Positions 42,115 to 51,663 are shown, numbered from the stretch's first letter. The stretch: DNA of 51,725 nucleotides from Bacteroidetes bacterium UBA2322 (GCA_002345145.1 DDVC01000154.1:14422-66146); one strand, 5' to 3'. Notes: a model not told the origin generated them from the sequence alone. Program-made: numbers and translations.

Positions 42115-45100
42115 TTAGGGCAGTTCTACCACTTCGGCACCTAATTCTGCTATGTAGAGCAGGTACTTACCGGCAACTTCATAACCCATTTGGGTTAAAA
42201 AATAGGCATAGGCATTTACCTGTTTTAGGTGTTGGGGTTTTGGGTCGCCGGTTTTGTAGTCAATTACTACGGCTTGGTTTTGGTGCAGCAGAACCCTATC
42301 GGGGCGGTGATTTTTTTGGTCAATTAAAATGGTGCGTTCAGCCATTACCTCCCAGTGCGGGCTAAACCAGTTTTGCACCTGCGGCAATTGAAAAATTTGG
42401 TTAATGCGGTGTTTTATCGGTTTTTCATCGGCGGCGGTGAGCAAACCCTGTATTTGGAGTTTTCGGATTACCTTATCTACATCGGCAGGTTGCACCACTC
42501 TTTCCAGTACACTGTGTATTTTTTGCCCCATTTTAAGGGGTTCGGCAGTAGCATGGTCAAATAGGGTAAAGTAGCGTTTAGAGTCGGTACGGAGGGTAAT
42601 TTTAGGTTCGTAATGGTGGCTTAGGTATTGGTTGAGCGGGGTAATGTCAGTTGTGGTGTGGTGTGCAAATTTTTCCCAGTTTACGCGTTCGCCATAGGCA
42701 AACACACCGGAATCGGGGTCAAAATGTTGGGCAAGCGGAAATTGGGAGAGCGTGCTAAATAGGAGTTTGTAAATACCGTCCACCTCATCGGCATTGGGTT
42801 TAGCGGCAAACTTGGTGCAAACATACAGCTCCTCAGTGGGGCGGGTAAAAGCCACATATAAGAGGTTTAGGTTGTCCATATAAGATTGCAGCAGTTCTTT
42901 ATGGTACAGGTAGGCAAAGTGGGTGTTTTGGAGGGCGGAGGAAAACTTAACCGGCACTACGCCCATTTGGTTAAAAGGTTCATGGTCTGATGCAGCCCAT
43001 AAAATAAGGTCTTTACCGGGTTTCATGTCCCACTCTGCAAAGGGCGTTATTACCACCGGAAACTCTAACCCTTTGGCTTTGTGAATGGTCATAATGGTAA
43101 CGGCATTTTCACCTTCGGGCACAATAATAGAAGTTTTATCGCGCTCTTTGTTTTCTTGCCACCACTCTAAAAAATGAAGAATATCGGCAGAGTTGGTGCG
43201 GCTAAAATCCAGTATCAGGTCTTGAAACCTTTGAATATAGGCATCGGGCGGCTGGCACAGGTTTAAAATTTGGAGCAGTGTTTCAATGGTTTCGTAGAGC
43301 GGTTTTTTAATTAGCCGGGGTGCATCGTAAATCAGTTGTGGGGGCAGTATTTGGGTAAACGGGTTGTTTGCAGTTTGTTCGGTGTAGTGCCGGTGAGCAA
43401 AAACGGCGTGGTTTATATCAAAATGGGGGTGGTGAACGGCAAGGTAATTGATCAGCATTTCGGCTTGGGCTATGGCGTTATTAGGGTTTGCCAAATAATG
43501 TAATACAGCAATGAGTAACTGTACCTTAACAGAATTTTTGAGCAGCAACGATTCAGAGGATACCACCCTTACCTCGTTTCGGGTTAAAAACTGGGCTATA
43601 TCAGCGCCTTCGGTATTGGTGCGCACTAATACGGCTATGTTTTTAAGGGAGCATTTTCGGGCTTCCAAATCCTGAATGGTGTGCAGCATAGCCTCCATAG
43701 CCTGTTGTTTCCACTTGCCCGATTCGGGGTCGTTGTTATCATTGGCAAAAAAGTTTACCTGCACATAACCGTTGGTATGTCGTTTTATGCCTTGTTGTAC
43801 GGTAGCATAAGCCCGCAGCAGTTGTTTTTGGGCGTTTGGGTTGGTGGTAAAAAGGGTATTTGCCATGAGCCGGGTAGCTTCGGCAAAAAAGTGGTTGTTA
43901 AAATTTACAATATGTTCAGCGCTTCGGTAGTTATCTTTAAGCTCCTGCTCTGTATGTGGCGAAAAAAATGCGCTCAGGTCATCTTTTAGTCCTTGCAGCA
44001 GCAGGTTAAGGTTGCCGCCGCGCCACCGGTAAATACTCTGTTTCACATCGCCCACAACTAACACTGAATTACCAGAGCCAAGGGCATTAAACACCAAGGG
44101 TTTAATGTTTTGCCACTGAAAATTAGCTGTATCCTGAAACTCATCTATAAGCAGGTGTTTGTAAACAGCGCCCACTTTTTCAAACACAAAAGGCGTATCG
44201 CCATCGGCGGCAATAACGGCTTGCAGCAGGTTATTGGTATCAGAAATAAGCATGAGGTTTTTTTCGGTGCGGTAGTCTTTAAGTTTGTCTTTAAGGTTAT
44301 GCAATATGCCATAGGCGTAAATGTTTTTAATAACCTCATTGGCGCTTTGGTAAAAAGGCAGTTCTTTACGGATAAAGTCTATCGTTTCTAACAGCAGCGT
44401 TTGCAAGCCGCCCTGGTTTACCAACTGGTCAATTTTTTCCTTTTTAGCCGATGTTTTAGCGCGCCACTCCTCTGTATTGCCATCTAAAATTTTGAGGAGG
44501 GTAGCCCCTTCCACCGCATATTTTTTTTCGGTAAGGTTAATAAAAAATTTAAAAGTACCGGCTTTAAAATCGGTTGCGGTTAAGCCGTAGCCGGCTATCA
44601 GGCTTTGGGCTTGCAGGGCAAAGTGGTTAATTTGTTGTTCAAATGTTCGTTTTTTTTGCCAAAGTTGGTTTACCAGTTTTTTTAACCACCGGTAGCGTTG
44701 GTTGGTGGCGGCAGTTGCTTCGGGCTGGTCATCGGGTGCAGGCGTTTGCGTAGGGTGGTTGGCATTGGCAGTATCGGCATTTTCCTGCGCCGAAAGGGTG
44801 TTATCATCAGCCTGCATAATTAGGTTTTGCCATATTTCATCTTTAAAAAGCTCCATACCCAACCGGGTTATATTGGGAGTAATATCCCAGCCTTTATCCT
44901 CGTCTAACTGGGCAAAGGTAAAATTTTCTAACCATTGGGTAAGCTCTTTATCATGCCCTACATCTTGCAGCAGGTGCACCATAATTTCTTCAAGGGCATA
45001 AGCAGTATCCATTTCTATTTCATAGCGCATGGGCAGTTTTAGCTCCTTGGCAAAATTGCGCAAAATGCGCTGAAAAAAACTGTCTATGGTACTTACGCTA

Positions 45101-45435
45101 AACTCGGTATAACTATGCAGTATGTTAGTTAGGGCAAGCCGGGCATTTACCCGCACCTGCTCACGGTATTGTTGCCGGTGGGCATGGGTGGTTATATGTT
45201 CTCCATATACCAGTTCGGTCAGTTCGTTTTCTAAGGTTTCAAAACTGCCCGCACTTATTCTTGCCAGCGCTGATATAATGCGGTTTTTCATTTCGGCAGT
45301 GGCTTTATTAGTAAACGTAATGGCTAATATATTTCTGAAATCCGATGGGCGGTGAATGAGCAGCCTAAGGTACTCGCGCACCAGTGTATAGGTTTTACCC
45401 GACCCCGCCGATGATTTGTATATGGTTAATGGCAT
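42115..45435 (-). CDS. AddA/RecB-like helicase-nuclease
   Basis: The 1106-aa product is a UvrD-type superfamily I helicase with a C-terminal nuclease. Visible are motif I YKSSAGSGKTYTL, ILAITFTNKATAEMKNRI, motif II LIDEFQDTANFQW, motif III VVGDVKQSIYRWRGG, VTIMTIHKAKGLEFPVV and LLYVAFTRPTEELYV. At the C-terminus (about 1010-1100) a RecB-like PD-(D/E)xK nuclease is seen with HRPDRVLLHQ and VVIDYKTG. It should process double-strand DNA ends for RecA repair. AddB is not in the window. A promoter motif lies at 45485-45492. Confidence 0.92.
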   Translation of the reverse strand: MPLTIYKSSAGSGKTYTLVREYLRLLIHRPSDFRNILAITFTNKATAEMKNRIISALARISAGSFETLENELTELVYGEHITTHAHRQQYREQVRVNARLALTNILHSYTEFSVSTIDSFFQRILRNFAKELKLPMRYEIEMDTAYALEEIMVHLLQDVGHDKELTQWLENFTFAQLDEDKGWDITPNITRLGMELFKDEIWQNLIMQADDNTLSAQENADTANANHPTQTPAPDDQPEATAATNQRYRWLKKLVNQLWQKKRTFEQQINHFALQAQSLIAGYGLTATDFKAGTFKFFINLTEKKYAVEGATLLKILDGNTEEWRAKTSAKKEKIDQLVNQGGLQTLLLETIDFIRKELPFYQSANEVIKNIYAYGILHNLKDKLKDYRTEKNLMLISDTNNLLQAVIAADGDTPFVFEKVGAVYKHLLIDEFQDTANFQWQNIKPLVFNALGSGNSVLVVGDVKQSIYRWRGGNLNLLLQGLKDDLSAFFSPHTEQELKDNYRSAEHIVNFNNHFFAEATRLMANTLFTTNPNAQKQLLRAYATVQQGIKRHTNGYVQVNFFANDNNDPESGKWKQQAMEAMLHTIQDLEARKCSLKNIAVLVRTNTEGADIAQFLTRNEVRVVSSESLLLKNSVKVQLLIAVLHYLANPNNAIAQAEMLINYLAVHHPHFDINHAVFAHRHYTEQTANNPFTQILPPQLIYDAPRLIKKPLYETIETLLQILNLCQPPDAYIQRFQDLILDFSRTNSADILHFLEWWQENKERDKTSIIVPEGENAVTIMTIHKAKGLEFPVVITPFAEWDMKPGKDLILWAASDHEPFNQMGVVPVKFSSALQNTHFAYLYHKELLQSYMDNLNLLYVAFTRPTEELYVCTKFAAKPNADEVDGIYKLLFSTLSQFPLAQHFDPDSGVFAYGERVNWEKFAHHTTTDITPLNQYLSHHYEPKITLRTDSKRYFTLFDHATAEPLKMGQKIHSVLERVVQPADVDKVIRKLQIQGLLTAADEKPIKHRINQIFQLPQVQNWFSPHWEVMAERTILIDQKNHRPDRVLLHQNQAVVIDYKTGDPKPQHLKQVNAYAYFLTQMGYEVAGKYLLYIAELGAEVVELP

Positions 45436-45484
45436 GTGTTACCGTAGTGATTGGTGAATAATAGAGGATAAGCGGTTGAAAAAG

Positions 45485-45492
45485 CAAAAGTA
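45485..45492 (-). promoter_or_regulatory. Promoter -7 motif for the addA-like gene
   Basis: The minus strand reads TACTTTTG then C, an exact TAnnTTTG match 50 bases before the start, with ATTG at the expected -33 place. Confidence 0.55.
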
Positions 45493-45509
45493 ATTACTTG
45501 GGTGCTGTC

Positions 45510-45661
45510 TGCAATTCAAATTTATAGTGTATTTGCAGACTAAATTGGTAAGAATTTCCGGCAGCAATTAGCACACAGATAACGCGGATGCTGCTGATTT
45601 GTACAGATTTTTGAAAAATTGCAAATTCATGACGTATTTGCAGGCTAATTGGTAAGATTTC
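45510..45661. repeat. Nested repeat: direct-repeat pair flanking a dispersed 60-bp element
   Basis: A sequence like GTATTTGCAGRCTAAATTGG followed by TAAGAATTTC occurs at 45529-45558 and again at 45634-45661, with related bases before each copy. Between them lies a 62-bp unit (45558-45619), closely related to one at 47397-47455. CGCAAAGAA occurs twice in tandem just after. The gap 45436-46148 holds this repeat, the addA promoter and a promoter at 46084, with no convincing gene. Confidence 0.7.
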
Positions 45662-46083
45662 ACGCAAAGAACGCAAAGAAAAAAGGAATTGAGTTAAGAC
45701 TAAGACACAGGGTAAGTAGTTACCATCGGGCAATGTTTAGCCGCATATTTAGGCTGTTTAGTGTGGGTAATTGGGTTAAACCCCGTAGTTTTGCATCGGA
45801 AACCAAACCAACCGCAAAGCCCACCGCAAAAATAAACCTATTAATTGTAACGTTTACTTACAATGGAGCGTTTCCTTGCTGCCAACCACCAATAAAATTG
45901 GCAACCGTTTGCACTGTTTCAAAGTATTGTTTGTAAGGTGTAAATGTTGTTTGAGGAGATAAATGTCGTTTGTAAGGACACAAAACAATGGCAGTGTATA
46001 AGCATTTGCCCGATGTAATATGCCCTGCCGGTTTTATGTTAGCAAATCGGCGCTAATCAACTGCATCAGTTTTATTTGTAGGC

Positions 46084-46091
46084 TAACTTTG
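46084..46091 (+). promoter_or_regulatory. Promoter -7 motif for the glycosyltransferase gene
   Basis: TAACTTTG is an exact TAnnTTTG match 58 bases before the ATG at 46149. Confidence 0.5.
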
Positions 46092-46148
46092 TTTGCTAAT
46101 TTTACAAGCGTTTAAACTGTTACCCCAAACTTTTAACACAGCCTTTTT

Positions 46149-47273
46149 ATGCACACCATAGCCGTAAATACCCGATTTTTATTGAGCAAACGGCTGGAAG
46201 GCATAGGTCATTTTACCGCCGAAACCCTGCAACGCATTACCAAAAACCACCCCGAGCACCGATTTGTTTTTTTGTTTGACCGCCCTTACAGCCCCGAATT
46301 TATTTTTGCCCCCAATGTGCGCCCTATGGTAGTGCCGCCGCCGGCACGCCACCCGCTGCTGTGGTATATATGGTTTGAATGGGCAGTACCCCTTGCCCTT
46401 AAAAAAGCCGGAGCAACCGTTTTTGTTTCGCCCGATGGGTATTGCTCCTTGCGTACAAAGGTAAAAACGGCAATGGTAATACATGATATTGCCTTTGAAC
46501 ATTTTCCGCAGCAAGTGCCTACGCTTGTAAGAAACTACTACCGGTATTTTTCGCCCCGATACGCTCATCGGGCAGACCGGCTCATAACCGTTTCTGAATA
46601 TACGCGCCAAGACGTTTGCCAAACCTACGGCATTAATCCCGATAAAATTGATGTGGCATATAACGGCGTAAACCCCATATACCAACCCCTGCCCACCAGC
46701 CAAATGCAGGCGGTAAAACAACAATACAGTGGCGGAAAAGACTATTTTTTGTTTGTGGGCGCTATTCACCCGCGCAAAAACTTAGCCAATATGCTACTGG
46801 CTTACGACCGCCTGATGAAGGAGGGCAACTGCCAAGCTGCCTTTTTGGTAGCGGGCAGAATGGCTTGGCAGTGTGCCGATGCTTTACAAGTGTATGAAAC
46901 TATGGAGCATAAAAACTCGGTAGTTTTTTTGGGGCATTTGCAAACAGCCGAGTTATCGCGCATTATGGGGGCAGCTTTGGCGCTGGTATATGTTTCATTT
47001 TTTGAGGGTTTTGGCATTCCTATCATAGAAGCATTTAAAGCAGAAACGGCTGTTATTACCGGCAATACCTCCTCCATGCCCGAAGTAGCCGGCAATGCCG
47101 CACTATTGGTAGAACCCAAATCGGTAGAAGCTATTTACCTTGCCATGCGGCAGCTTTACCATAACCCCACCCTGCGCCATAGCCTTATAGAAAAAGGCAA
47201 AAAACAAGCTGCACAATTTAGCTGGGATATTACCGCACAAAACCTGTGGCAGAGTATTGAAAAAATACTGTAA
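46149..47273 (+). CDS. Glycosyltransferase family 4-like protein
   Basis: This 374-aa GT-B protein has NTRFLLSKRLEGIGHFTAETLQR at the N-terminus and FLFVGAIHPRKNLANMLLAYDRL in the donor domain, followed by VSFFEGFGIPIIEAFKAETAV (the E-x7-E donor site) and SSMPEVAGNAALLVEP. It belongs with the mannosyltransferase-like GT4 branch; the actual sugar is unknown. It stands alone on the plus strand between two repeat-containing gaps and is not linked to the three-gene glycosyltransferase run at 12.6-15.9 kb. Confidence 0.9.
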   Translation: MHTIAVNTRFLLSKRLEGIGHFTAETLQRITKNHPEHRFVFLFDRPYSPEFIFAPNVRPMVVPPPARHPLLWYIWFEWAVPLALKKAGATVFVSPDGYCSLRTKVKTAMVIHDIAFEHFPQQVPTLVRNYYRYFSPRYAHRADRLITVSEYTRQDVCQTYGINPDKIDVAYNGVNPIYQPLPTSQMQAVKQQYSGGKDYFLFVGAIHPRKNLANMLLAYDRLMKEGNCQAAFLVAGRMAWQCADALQVYETMEHKNSVVFLGHLQTAELSRIMGAALALVYVSFFEGFGIPIIEAFKAETAVITGNTSSMPEVAGNAALLVEPKSVEAIYLAMRQLYHNPTLRHSLIEKGKKQAAQFSWDITAQNLWQSIEKIL

Positions 47274-47342
47274 CAACGCCGGCTTATGCTGCTAAGTTCA
47301 TAACAGGGCATAAAATAAACAAACTGCAAGAAAATAAAATGC

Positions 47343-47374
47343 GTGTGTCCCGATTTTGATATAAAATGACACAC
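47343..47374. repeat. Inverted repeat in the metH upstream gap
   Basis: GTGTGTC (47343-47349) and GACACAC (47368-47374) are perfect 7-bp arms around an 18-base spacer. It has no T-tract and no gene at the proper distance; function unknown. Confidence 0.4.
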
Positions 47375-47396
47375 AAACGGTAGGTACGCAAACCCG

Positions 47397-47455
47397 CCGG
47401 CAATTAACACACCGATAACACAGATGCTGCTGATTAGCGCCGATTTTTGAAAAAT
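47397..47455. repeat. Second copy of the dispersed 60-bp element
   Basis: This unit (core CAATTAACACACCGATAACA, then GATGCTGCTGATT and GATTTTTGAAAAAT) matches the element at 45558-45619 at 47 of 55 aligned positions. It lies in the 449-bp gap 47274-47722, which otherwise holds the metH promoter and leader only. Confidence 0.7.
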
Positions 47456-47647
47456 AAAGGATCGGGATAAAGAAACTCAACTATACTATCGGGTTTATCG
47501 TTGTTTTACTTTCCCACAAACAACATTTTAAAATGGGTGTGTATATCCCGATTATCAAATAGGAATTGCACCCTTTTTGATAAGGTTATGAAGCACAAAA
47601 AATAACAAGGCAACGTATAAAAGTAGTCTTTTTACCCCAACAATGCG

Positions 47648-47700
47648 TATCTTTGCCGCCCTTACTTGTTTGCAGGAGATTTGCTTATTGTTTACCTGCA
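47648..47700 (+). promoter_or_regulatory. metH promoter motif and leader hairpin
   Basis: TATCTTTG at 47648-47655 is an exact TAnnTTTG match. In the leader, TGCAGG (47671-47676) and CCTGCA (47695-47700) can pair around an 18-base loop shortly before the ATG at 47723. No cobalamin or SAM riboswitch core was recognised. Confidence 0.5.
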
Positions 47701-47722
47701 TTTAAAAAACAAAACTAATAAG

Positions 47723-50407
47723 ATGCACCACATACCCCCCTACCTCCGCCTAAGCGGATTAGAAGCCTTTACCGTTTTTGAGGGCAGCAATTTTGTAACC
47801 ATAGGCGAAAGAACCAACGTTACCGGCAGCCGGCAGTTTGCAAAACTCATTTTAGAAAACCGGTTTGATGATGCCCTTGCCGTAGCGCGGCAGCAAGTAG
47901 AAAACGGCGCCCAAATTTTAGATATAAATATGGACGAAGCCCTGCTCAACAGCGAGCAGGCAATGGCGCATTTTTTAAACCTCATAGCCGCCGAGCCCGA
48001 TATAGCCCGAATACCCATTATGATAGACAGCTCTAAGTGGTCGGTTATAGAGGCAGGGCTCAAATGCTTGCAGGGCAAGGGCATTGTAAACTCTATTTCA
48101 CTCAAAGAGGGCGAACCCGCTTTTATAGAGCAAGCAAAAAAAGTGCGCCGCTATGGCGCTGCCGTTGTGGTAATGGCTTTTGACGAACAAGGGCAAGCCG
48201 ATACGGCAGACCGAAAGGTGCAAATCTGCCATCGGGCATATACCATCCTTACTCAAAAGGTGGGGTTTCTGCCACAAGACATCATCTTTGACCCCAATAT
48301 CTTTGCCATTGCCACCGGCATGGAAGAGCACAACAACTATGCAGTAGAGTTTATACAAGCCACCCAACGCATAAAACAGCTCATGCCTTTGGTAAAAGTG
48401 AGCGGCGGCGTAAGCAATTTGTCGTTTGCATTTAGGGGCAACAACCGCGTGCGCGAAGCCATGCACGCCGTTTTTTTGTATCATGCCATTAAAGCCGGTA
48501 TGGATATGGGCATTGTTAATGCCGGCATGATAGAGGTGTATGAACAAATTGACCCCCACCTGCGCCAACTTTGCGAGGCTGCCATACTAAACACCCACCC
48601 ACAAGCGGCAGAACAACTGCTGCATTATGCCCAAACGGTAAAAGATACCGCCAAACTAAACCCCAAAGAAGAACTTGCATGGAGGCAACAAACCGTAGAG
48701 GAGCGGCTTAAACACGCCCTCATAAAAGGTATTACCGATTTTATAGTGGAAGATACCGCCCAAGCATTGGCAAAATATGGCAAACCCCTTGCTGTTATTG
48801 AGGGTCCGCTTATGGCGGGTATGAACGTAGTGGGCGACCTGTTTGGCGAAGGTAAAATGTTTTTACCCCAAGTGGTAAAAAGCGCCCGCGTAATGAAAAA
48901 ATCCGTAGCATGGCTGCAACCATATTTGGAAGCTGAAAAAAACAGCTCCGATGCCCACACCCAAGGAAAAGTGCTACTGGCTACCGTAAAAGGCGATGTG
49001 CATGATATAGGTAAAAATATTGTGGGTGTAGTGCTTGCCTGCAACAACTATCACGTAATTGACCTGGGCGTAATGGTGCCTGCCCAAAAAATTTTAGACA
49101 CTGCCATACAGGAAAAGGTAGATATAATAGGACTTAGCGGACTTATTACCCCCTCCTTAGATGAAATGGTAAACGTAGCTGCCGAAATGCAACGGCAAGG
49201 GTTTACCATTCCGCTGCTCATAGGCGGAGCTACCACCAGCCAAACCCATACCGCCGTAAAAATTGCCCCACAGTACAGCGCGCCCGTAGTACACGTTTTA
49301 GATGCCAGCCGAAGCGTACCGGTAGTGAGCAGCCTGCTAAGCGCCCACCAAAAAACAGCTTTTGTAAGCCAAATCACCCAACAGTACAACACCCTCCGCC
49401 AGCGCTTTTTGCAAAAACAACAAGTAAAAAACCTCCTCCCGCTGGCACAGGCAAACGCCAATAAAACACCCATTAACTGGCAAAACTACACCCCGCCCAA
49501 ACCTAATTTCATTGGGATAAAAGTGTTTAACCAATACAATTTGGCTGAGTTAACGCCTTTTATTGATTGGACTCCCTTCTTCCAATCGTGGCAATTAGCG
49601 GGCAAGTATCCCGATATTTTAACCGATGCCGTAGTAGGCACACAAGCTACCCAACTCTTTACCGATGCCCAAAAACTGCTCCAAACCATAGTAAAAGAAC
49701 AATGGCTGCAAGCAAAAGCCGTAATAGGTATTTTTAAAGCCAATTCAAAGCAAAACGATATTTTGGTAAAACCCGATGACCACCCCGATGCCCCTGCCAT
49801 AACCCTGCACCACCTGCGCCAGCAAAACCAAAAAGCCGCCGGACTGCCCAACTACTGCCTTTCCGATTTTATTGCCCCGCAAAGTACCGGTTTAACCGAT
49901 TACATTGGCGCATTTGCCGTTAGCGCCGGGTTTGGCATAGAAAAACACGTAGCAGCATTTGAAGCCCAGCACGATGATTACCACGCCATTTTACTCAAAG
50001 CCCTTGCCGACCGCCTTGCCGAAGCCTTTGCCGAACTGATGCACTACCGCATTAGAACCGAGTTGTGGGCATATAGCCCCCATGAAAAACCCGATAGCGC
50101 CGCCCTTATTGCCGAAAACTACCAAGGCATTCGCCCCGCACCCGGCTACCCCGCTTGCCCCGACCATACCGAAAAACAAACCCTCTGGCAACTACTGCAA
50201 GTACACCAAAACACCGGCATCTCCCTTACCGAAAGTTTTGCCATGTATCCTGCCGCATCGGTCAGTGGCTGGTATTTTGCCCACCCACAGGCTAAATACT
50301 TTGGCGTAGGACAAATTACCATGGAACAAGTAACCGATTTAGCCCACCGAAAAGGCATCAGCCCCGATGAAATGGCTAAGTGGCTGCAACCTAATTTGGG
50401 GGGATAA
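47723..50407 (+). CDS. metH: Cobalamin-dependent methionine synthase lacking the homocysteine domain (split MetH)
   Basis: The 894-aa product covers three of the four MetH modules. It has the pterin-binding domain (FVTIGERTNVTGSRQFAKLI to about residue 280) and the cap and cobalamin domain with DVHDIG, whose His427 is the cobalt ligand. At the C-terminus is the SAM-dependent reactivation domain (RIRTELWAYSPHEK, IRPAPGYPACPDHTEK). The N-terminal homocysteine/zinc module (about 350 residues in E. coli MetH) is absent, and no gene for it is seen upstream in the window. A separate homocysteine methyltransferase-domain gene elsewhere is expected. The ATG at 47723 is preferred over an upstream TTG. 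Role: methyl transfer from methyltetrahydrofolate. Confidence 0.95.
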   Translation: MHHIPPYLRLSGLEAFTVFEGSNFVTIGERTNVTGSRQFAKLILENRFDDALAVARQQVENGAQILDINMDEALLNSEQAMAHFLNLIAAEPDIARIPIMIDSSKWSVIEAGLKCLQGKGIVNSISLKEGEPAFIEQAKKVRRYGAAVVVMAFDEQGQADTADRKVQICHRAYTILTQKVGFLPQDIIFDPNIFAIATGMEEHNNYAVEFIQATQRIKQLMPLVKVSGGVSNLSFAFRGNNRVREAMHAVFLYHAIKAGMDMGIVNAGMIEVYEQIDPHLRQLCEAAILNTHPQAAEQLLHYAQTVKDTAKLNPKEELAWRQQTVEERLKHALIKGITDFIVEDTAQALAKYGKPLAVIEGPLMAGMNVVGDLFGEGKMFLPQVVKSARVMKKSVAWLQPYLEAEKNSSDAHTQGKVLLATVKGDVHDIGKNIVGVVLACNNYHVIDLGVMVPAQKILDTAIQEKVDIIGLSGLITPSLDEMVNVAAEMQRQGFTIPLLIGGATTSQTHTAVKIAPQYSAPVVHVLDASRSVPVVSSLLSAHQKTAFVSQITQQYNTLRQRFLQKQQVKNLLPLAQANANKTPINWQNYTPPKPNFIGIKVFNQYNLAELTPFIDWTPFFQSWQLAGKYPDILTDAVVGTQATQLFTDAQKLLQTIVKEQWLQAKAVIGIFKANSKQNDILVKPDDHPDAPAITLHHLRQQNQKAAGLPNYCLSDFIAPQSTGLTDYIGAFAVSAGFGIEKHVAAFEAQHDDYHAILLKALADRLAEAFAELMHYRIRTELWAYSPHEKPDSAALIAENYQGIRPAPGYPACPDHTEKQTLWQLLQVHQNTGISLTESFAMYPAASVSGWYFAHPQAKYFGVGQITMEQVTDLAHRKGISPDEMAKWLQPNLGG

Positions 50408-50421
50408 TGACCCTACTACAT

Positions 50422-50459
50422 TCGGGGAGCAAAATGGTTAATCGGGGCATAATGGTTAA
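50422..50459. repeat. Short tandem repeat between metH and fic
   Basis: TCGGGGAGCAAAATGGTTAA is followed immediately by TCGGGGCATAATGGTTAA. No other element was seen in this small convergent gap. Confidence 0.55.
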
Positions 50460-50491
50460 GTATTCATAACCAAACACGCTACTTTTGGCAG

Positions 50492-51577
50492 TTATGCTTC
50501 TTCCAATATCCTCAACAATTGCGGATTGCGGTATAATTTTTCTTTACCCACCATTACCGACTGCAAAAACCCGTTTTTCTCCAATGTTTGCAAATAACTC
50601 CCGGCTGTTTTCGGGTTGCCTATTTTTTCGTCAATCAGGTGTTGGCGCTTGGTGTATGGTAAACGAAATAAAATTTCTATCAAGTCTTTGGAGTAAATTT
50701 TGGGTAGTTTGTTTTTAATTTCGTTGCCGGTTTTATCCATTGTGGTTATAATTTTATTCAGCCGTTCCAATCCTTCATTAGCTGTTTGCTCAATCATATC
50801 CATCATGTATAAAATATATGCCTCCCATTCTTCTTTTTCGGTTACACCCTGCAATCTTTGGTAGTATTGTGCTTTATTTTTAATAATATATGCACTTAGG
50901 TAAATGGCAGGCGTGTCTAATAACCCTGTTAATTTAAGATACAGCAACAATAAAATCCGTCCTGTTCGCCCGTTGCCGTCTAAAAAAGGGTGTATGGCTT
51001 CAAACTGATAGTGCAGTAAAGCCATTTTTACCAAAGGGTCAAAGCTGTCATGTTCATTGATAAATTTTTCTAAATTGGCTAACTTTTCCCGAATAACTGT
51101 TTCGCCACTTGGCGGGGTATAAATTACCTCGCCCTGCGTATTGCTCAAAGTTGTGCCGGGAGTAATCCTTATAGCAGCATCGTTTTGTTTAATGCGCTGA
51201 ACTATTTTTATGCATAGGTTAGTGGTTATAAATGGTTTTGTTTTTAGTTCTTCCAAACCCAACCAAAGCGCTTCTTTATATCTCAACACTTCTTTGGTGG
51301 CTGGGTTTTCCGCTTTTTTATCGGCTACCAATGATTTGTAAAGCTCATCGTTGGTGGTAATAATGTTTTCCACTGCTGAACTTGCCTTTGCTTCCTGCAA
51401 GTATATGGTATCTAAAAACAGTGTCGGGTTAGGTAAATTGAGCAAGGCACCGTTCAGTTTTGCCAATGCTCTGCCAGACGAAGCCACTTTTTTAAGCACC
51501 TCTTTTGTTTCAATATCTGCTTTGGGCGGCAGCAAGGGCAGGTCGTTATAAGGCGTTTTTTTGTCAAAATTGCTCAT
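50492..51577 (-). CDS. Fic-domain protein, class II, with C-terminal winged-helix region
   Basis: Fic enzymes usually transfer AMP from ATP to target protein hydroxyls. The 361-aa product has an N-terminal Fic-associated helical domain carrying the inhibitory motif S66-S-A-V-E70-N71, so it is a self-inhibited class II Fic. The catalytic loop H196-PFLDGNGRTGR is intact. A C-terminal region (about 290-361: KIYSKDLIEILFRLPYTKRQ, ETAGSYLQTLEKNG-like) resembles a winged-helix domain that could bind DNA, so autoregulation is plausible. The upstream region carries four related 13-bp half-sites around the promoter. No separate antitoxin gene is seen before the window ends. Confidence 0.92.
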   Translation of the reverse strand: MSNFDKKTPYNDLPLLPPKADIETKEVLKKVASSGRALAKLNGALLNLPNPTLFLDTIYLQEAKASSAVENIITTNDELYKSLVADKKAENPATKEVLRYKEALWLGLEELKTKPFITTNLCIKIVQRIKQNDAAIRITPGTTLSNTQGEVIYTPPSGETVIREKLANLEKFINEHDSFDPLVKMALLHYQFEAIHPFLDGNGRTGRILLLLYLKLTGLLDTPAIYLSAYIIKNKAQYYQRLQGVTEKEEWEAYILYMMDMIEQTANEGLERLNKIITTMDKTGNEIKNKLPKIYSKDLIEILFRLPYTKRQHLIDEKIGNPKTAGSYLQTLEKNGFLQSVMVGKEKLYRNPQLLRILEEA

Positions 51578-51592
51578 AGTATCAAGTGTAAG

Positions 51593-51663
51593 TTTTACCC
51601 CCGTTCATTCAACGAGGGCAAAAATACGCAAATTTTACCCTCGTTTGGCAAATGTGGGTAAAA
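51593..51663. promoter_or_regulatory. Four-copy operator-like array over the fic promoter
   Basis: Four 13-mers alternate in orientation: TTTTACCCCCGTT (51593-51605, plus), TTTTGCCCTCGTT (51611-51623, minus), TTTTACCCTCGTT (51633-51645, plus) and TTTTACCCACATT (51651-51663, minus). A minus-strand -7 motif TATTTTTG (51619-51626) lies inside the central pair. The array starts 16 bases upstream of the fic ATG. The end of the window (51664-51725) holds no recognised gene. Confidence 0.8.

Noticed and set aside
45649..45936. Open frame of 95 codons in the repeat-rich gap
   Set aside because: It runs through the CGCAAAGAA repeats, has no family-like pattern and no suitable start context.
47274..47722. 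Possible cobalamin or SAM riboswitch before metH
   Set aside because: No B12-box-like core, SAM-II pseudoknot or other known motif could be traced. Only a short hairpin was seen.
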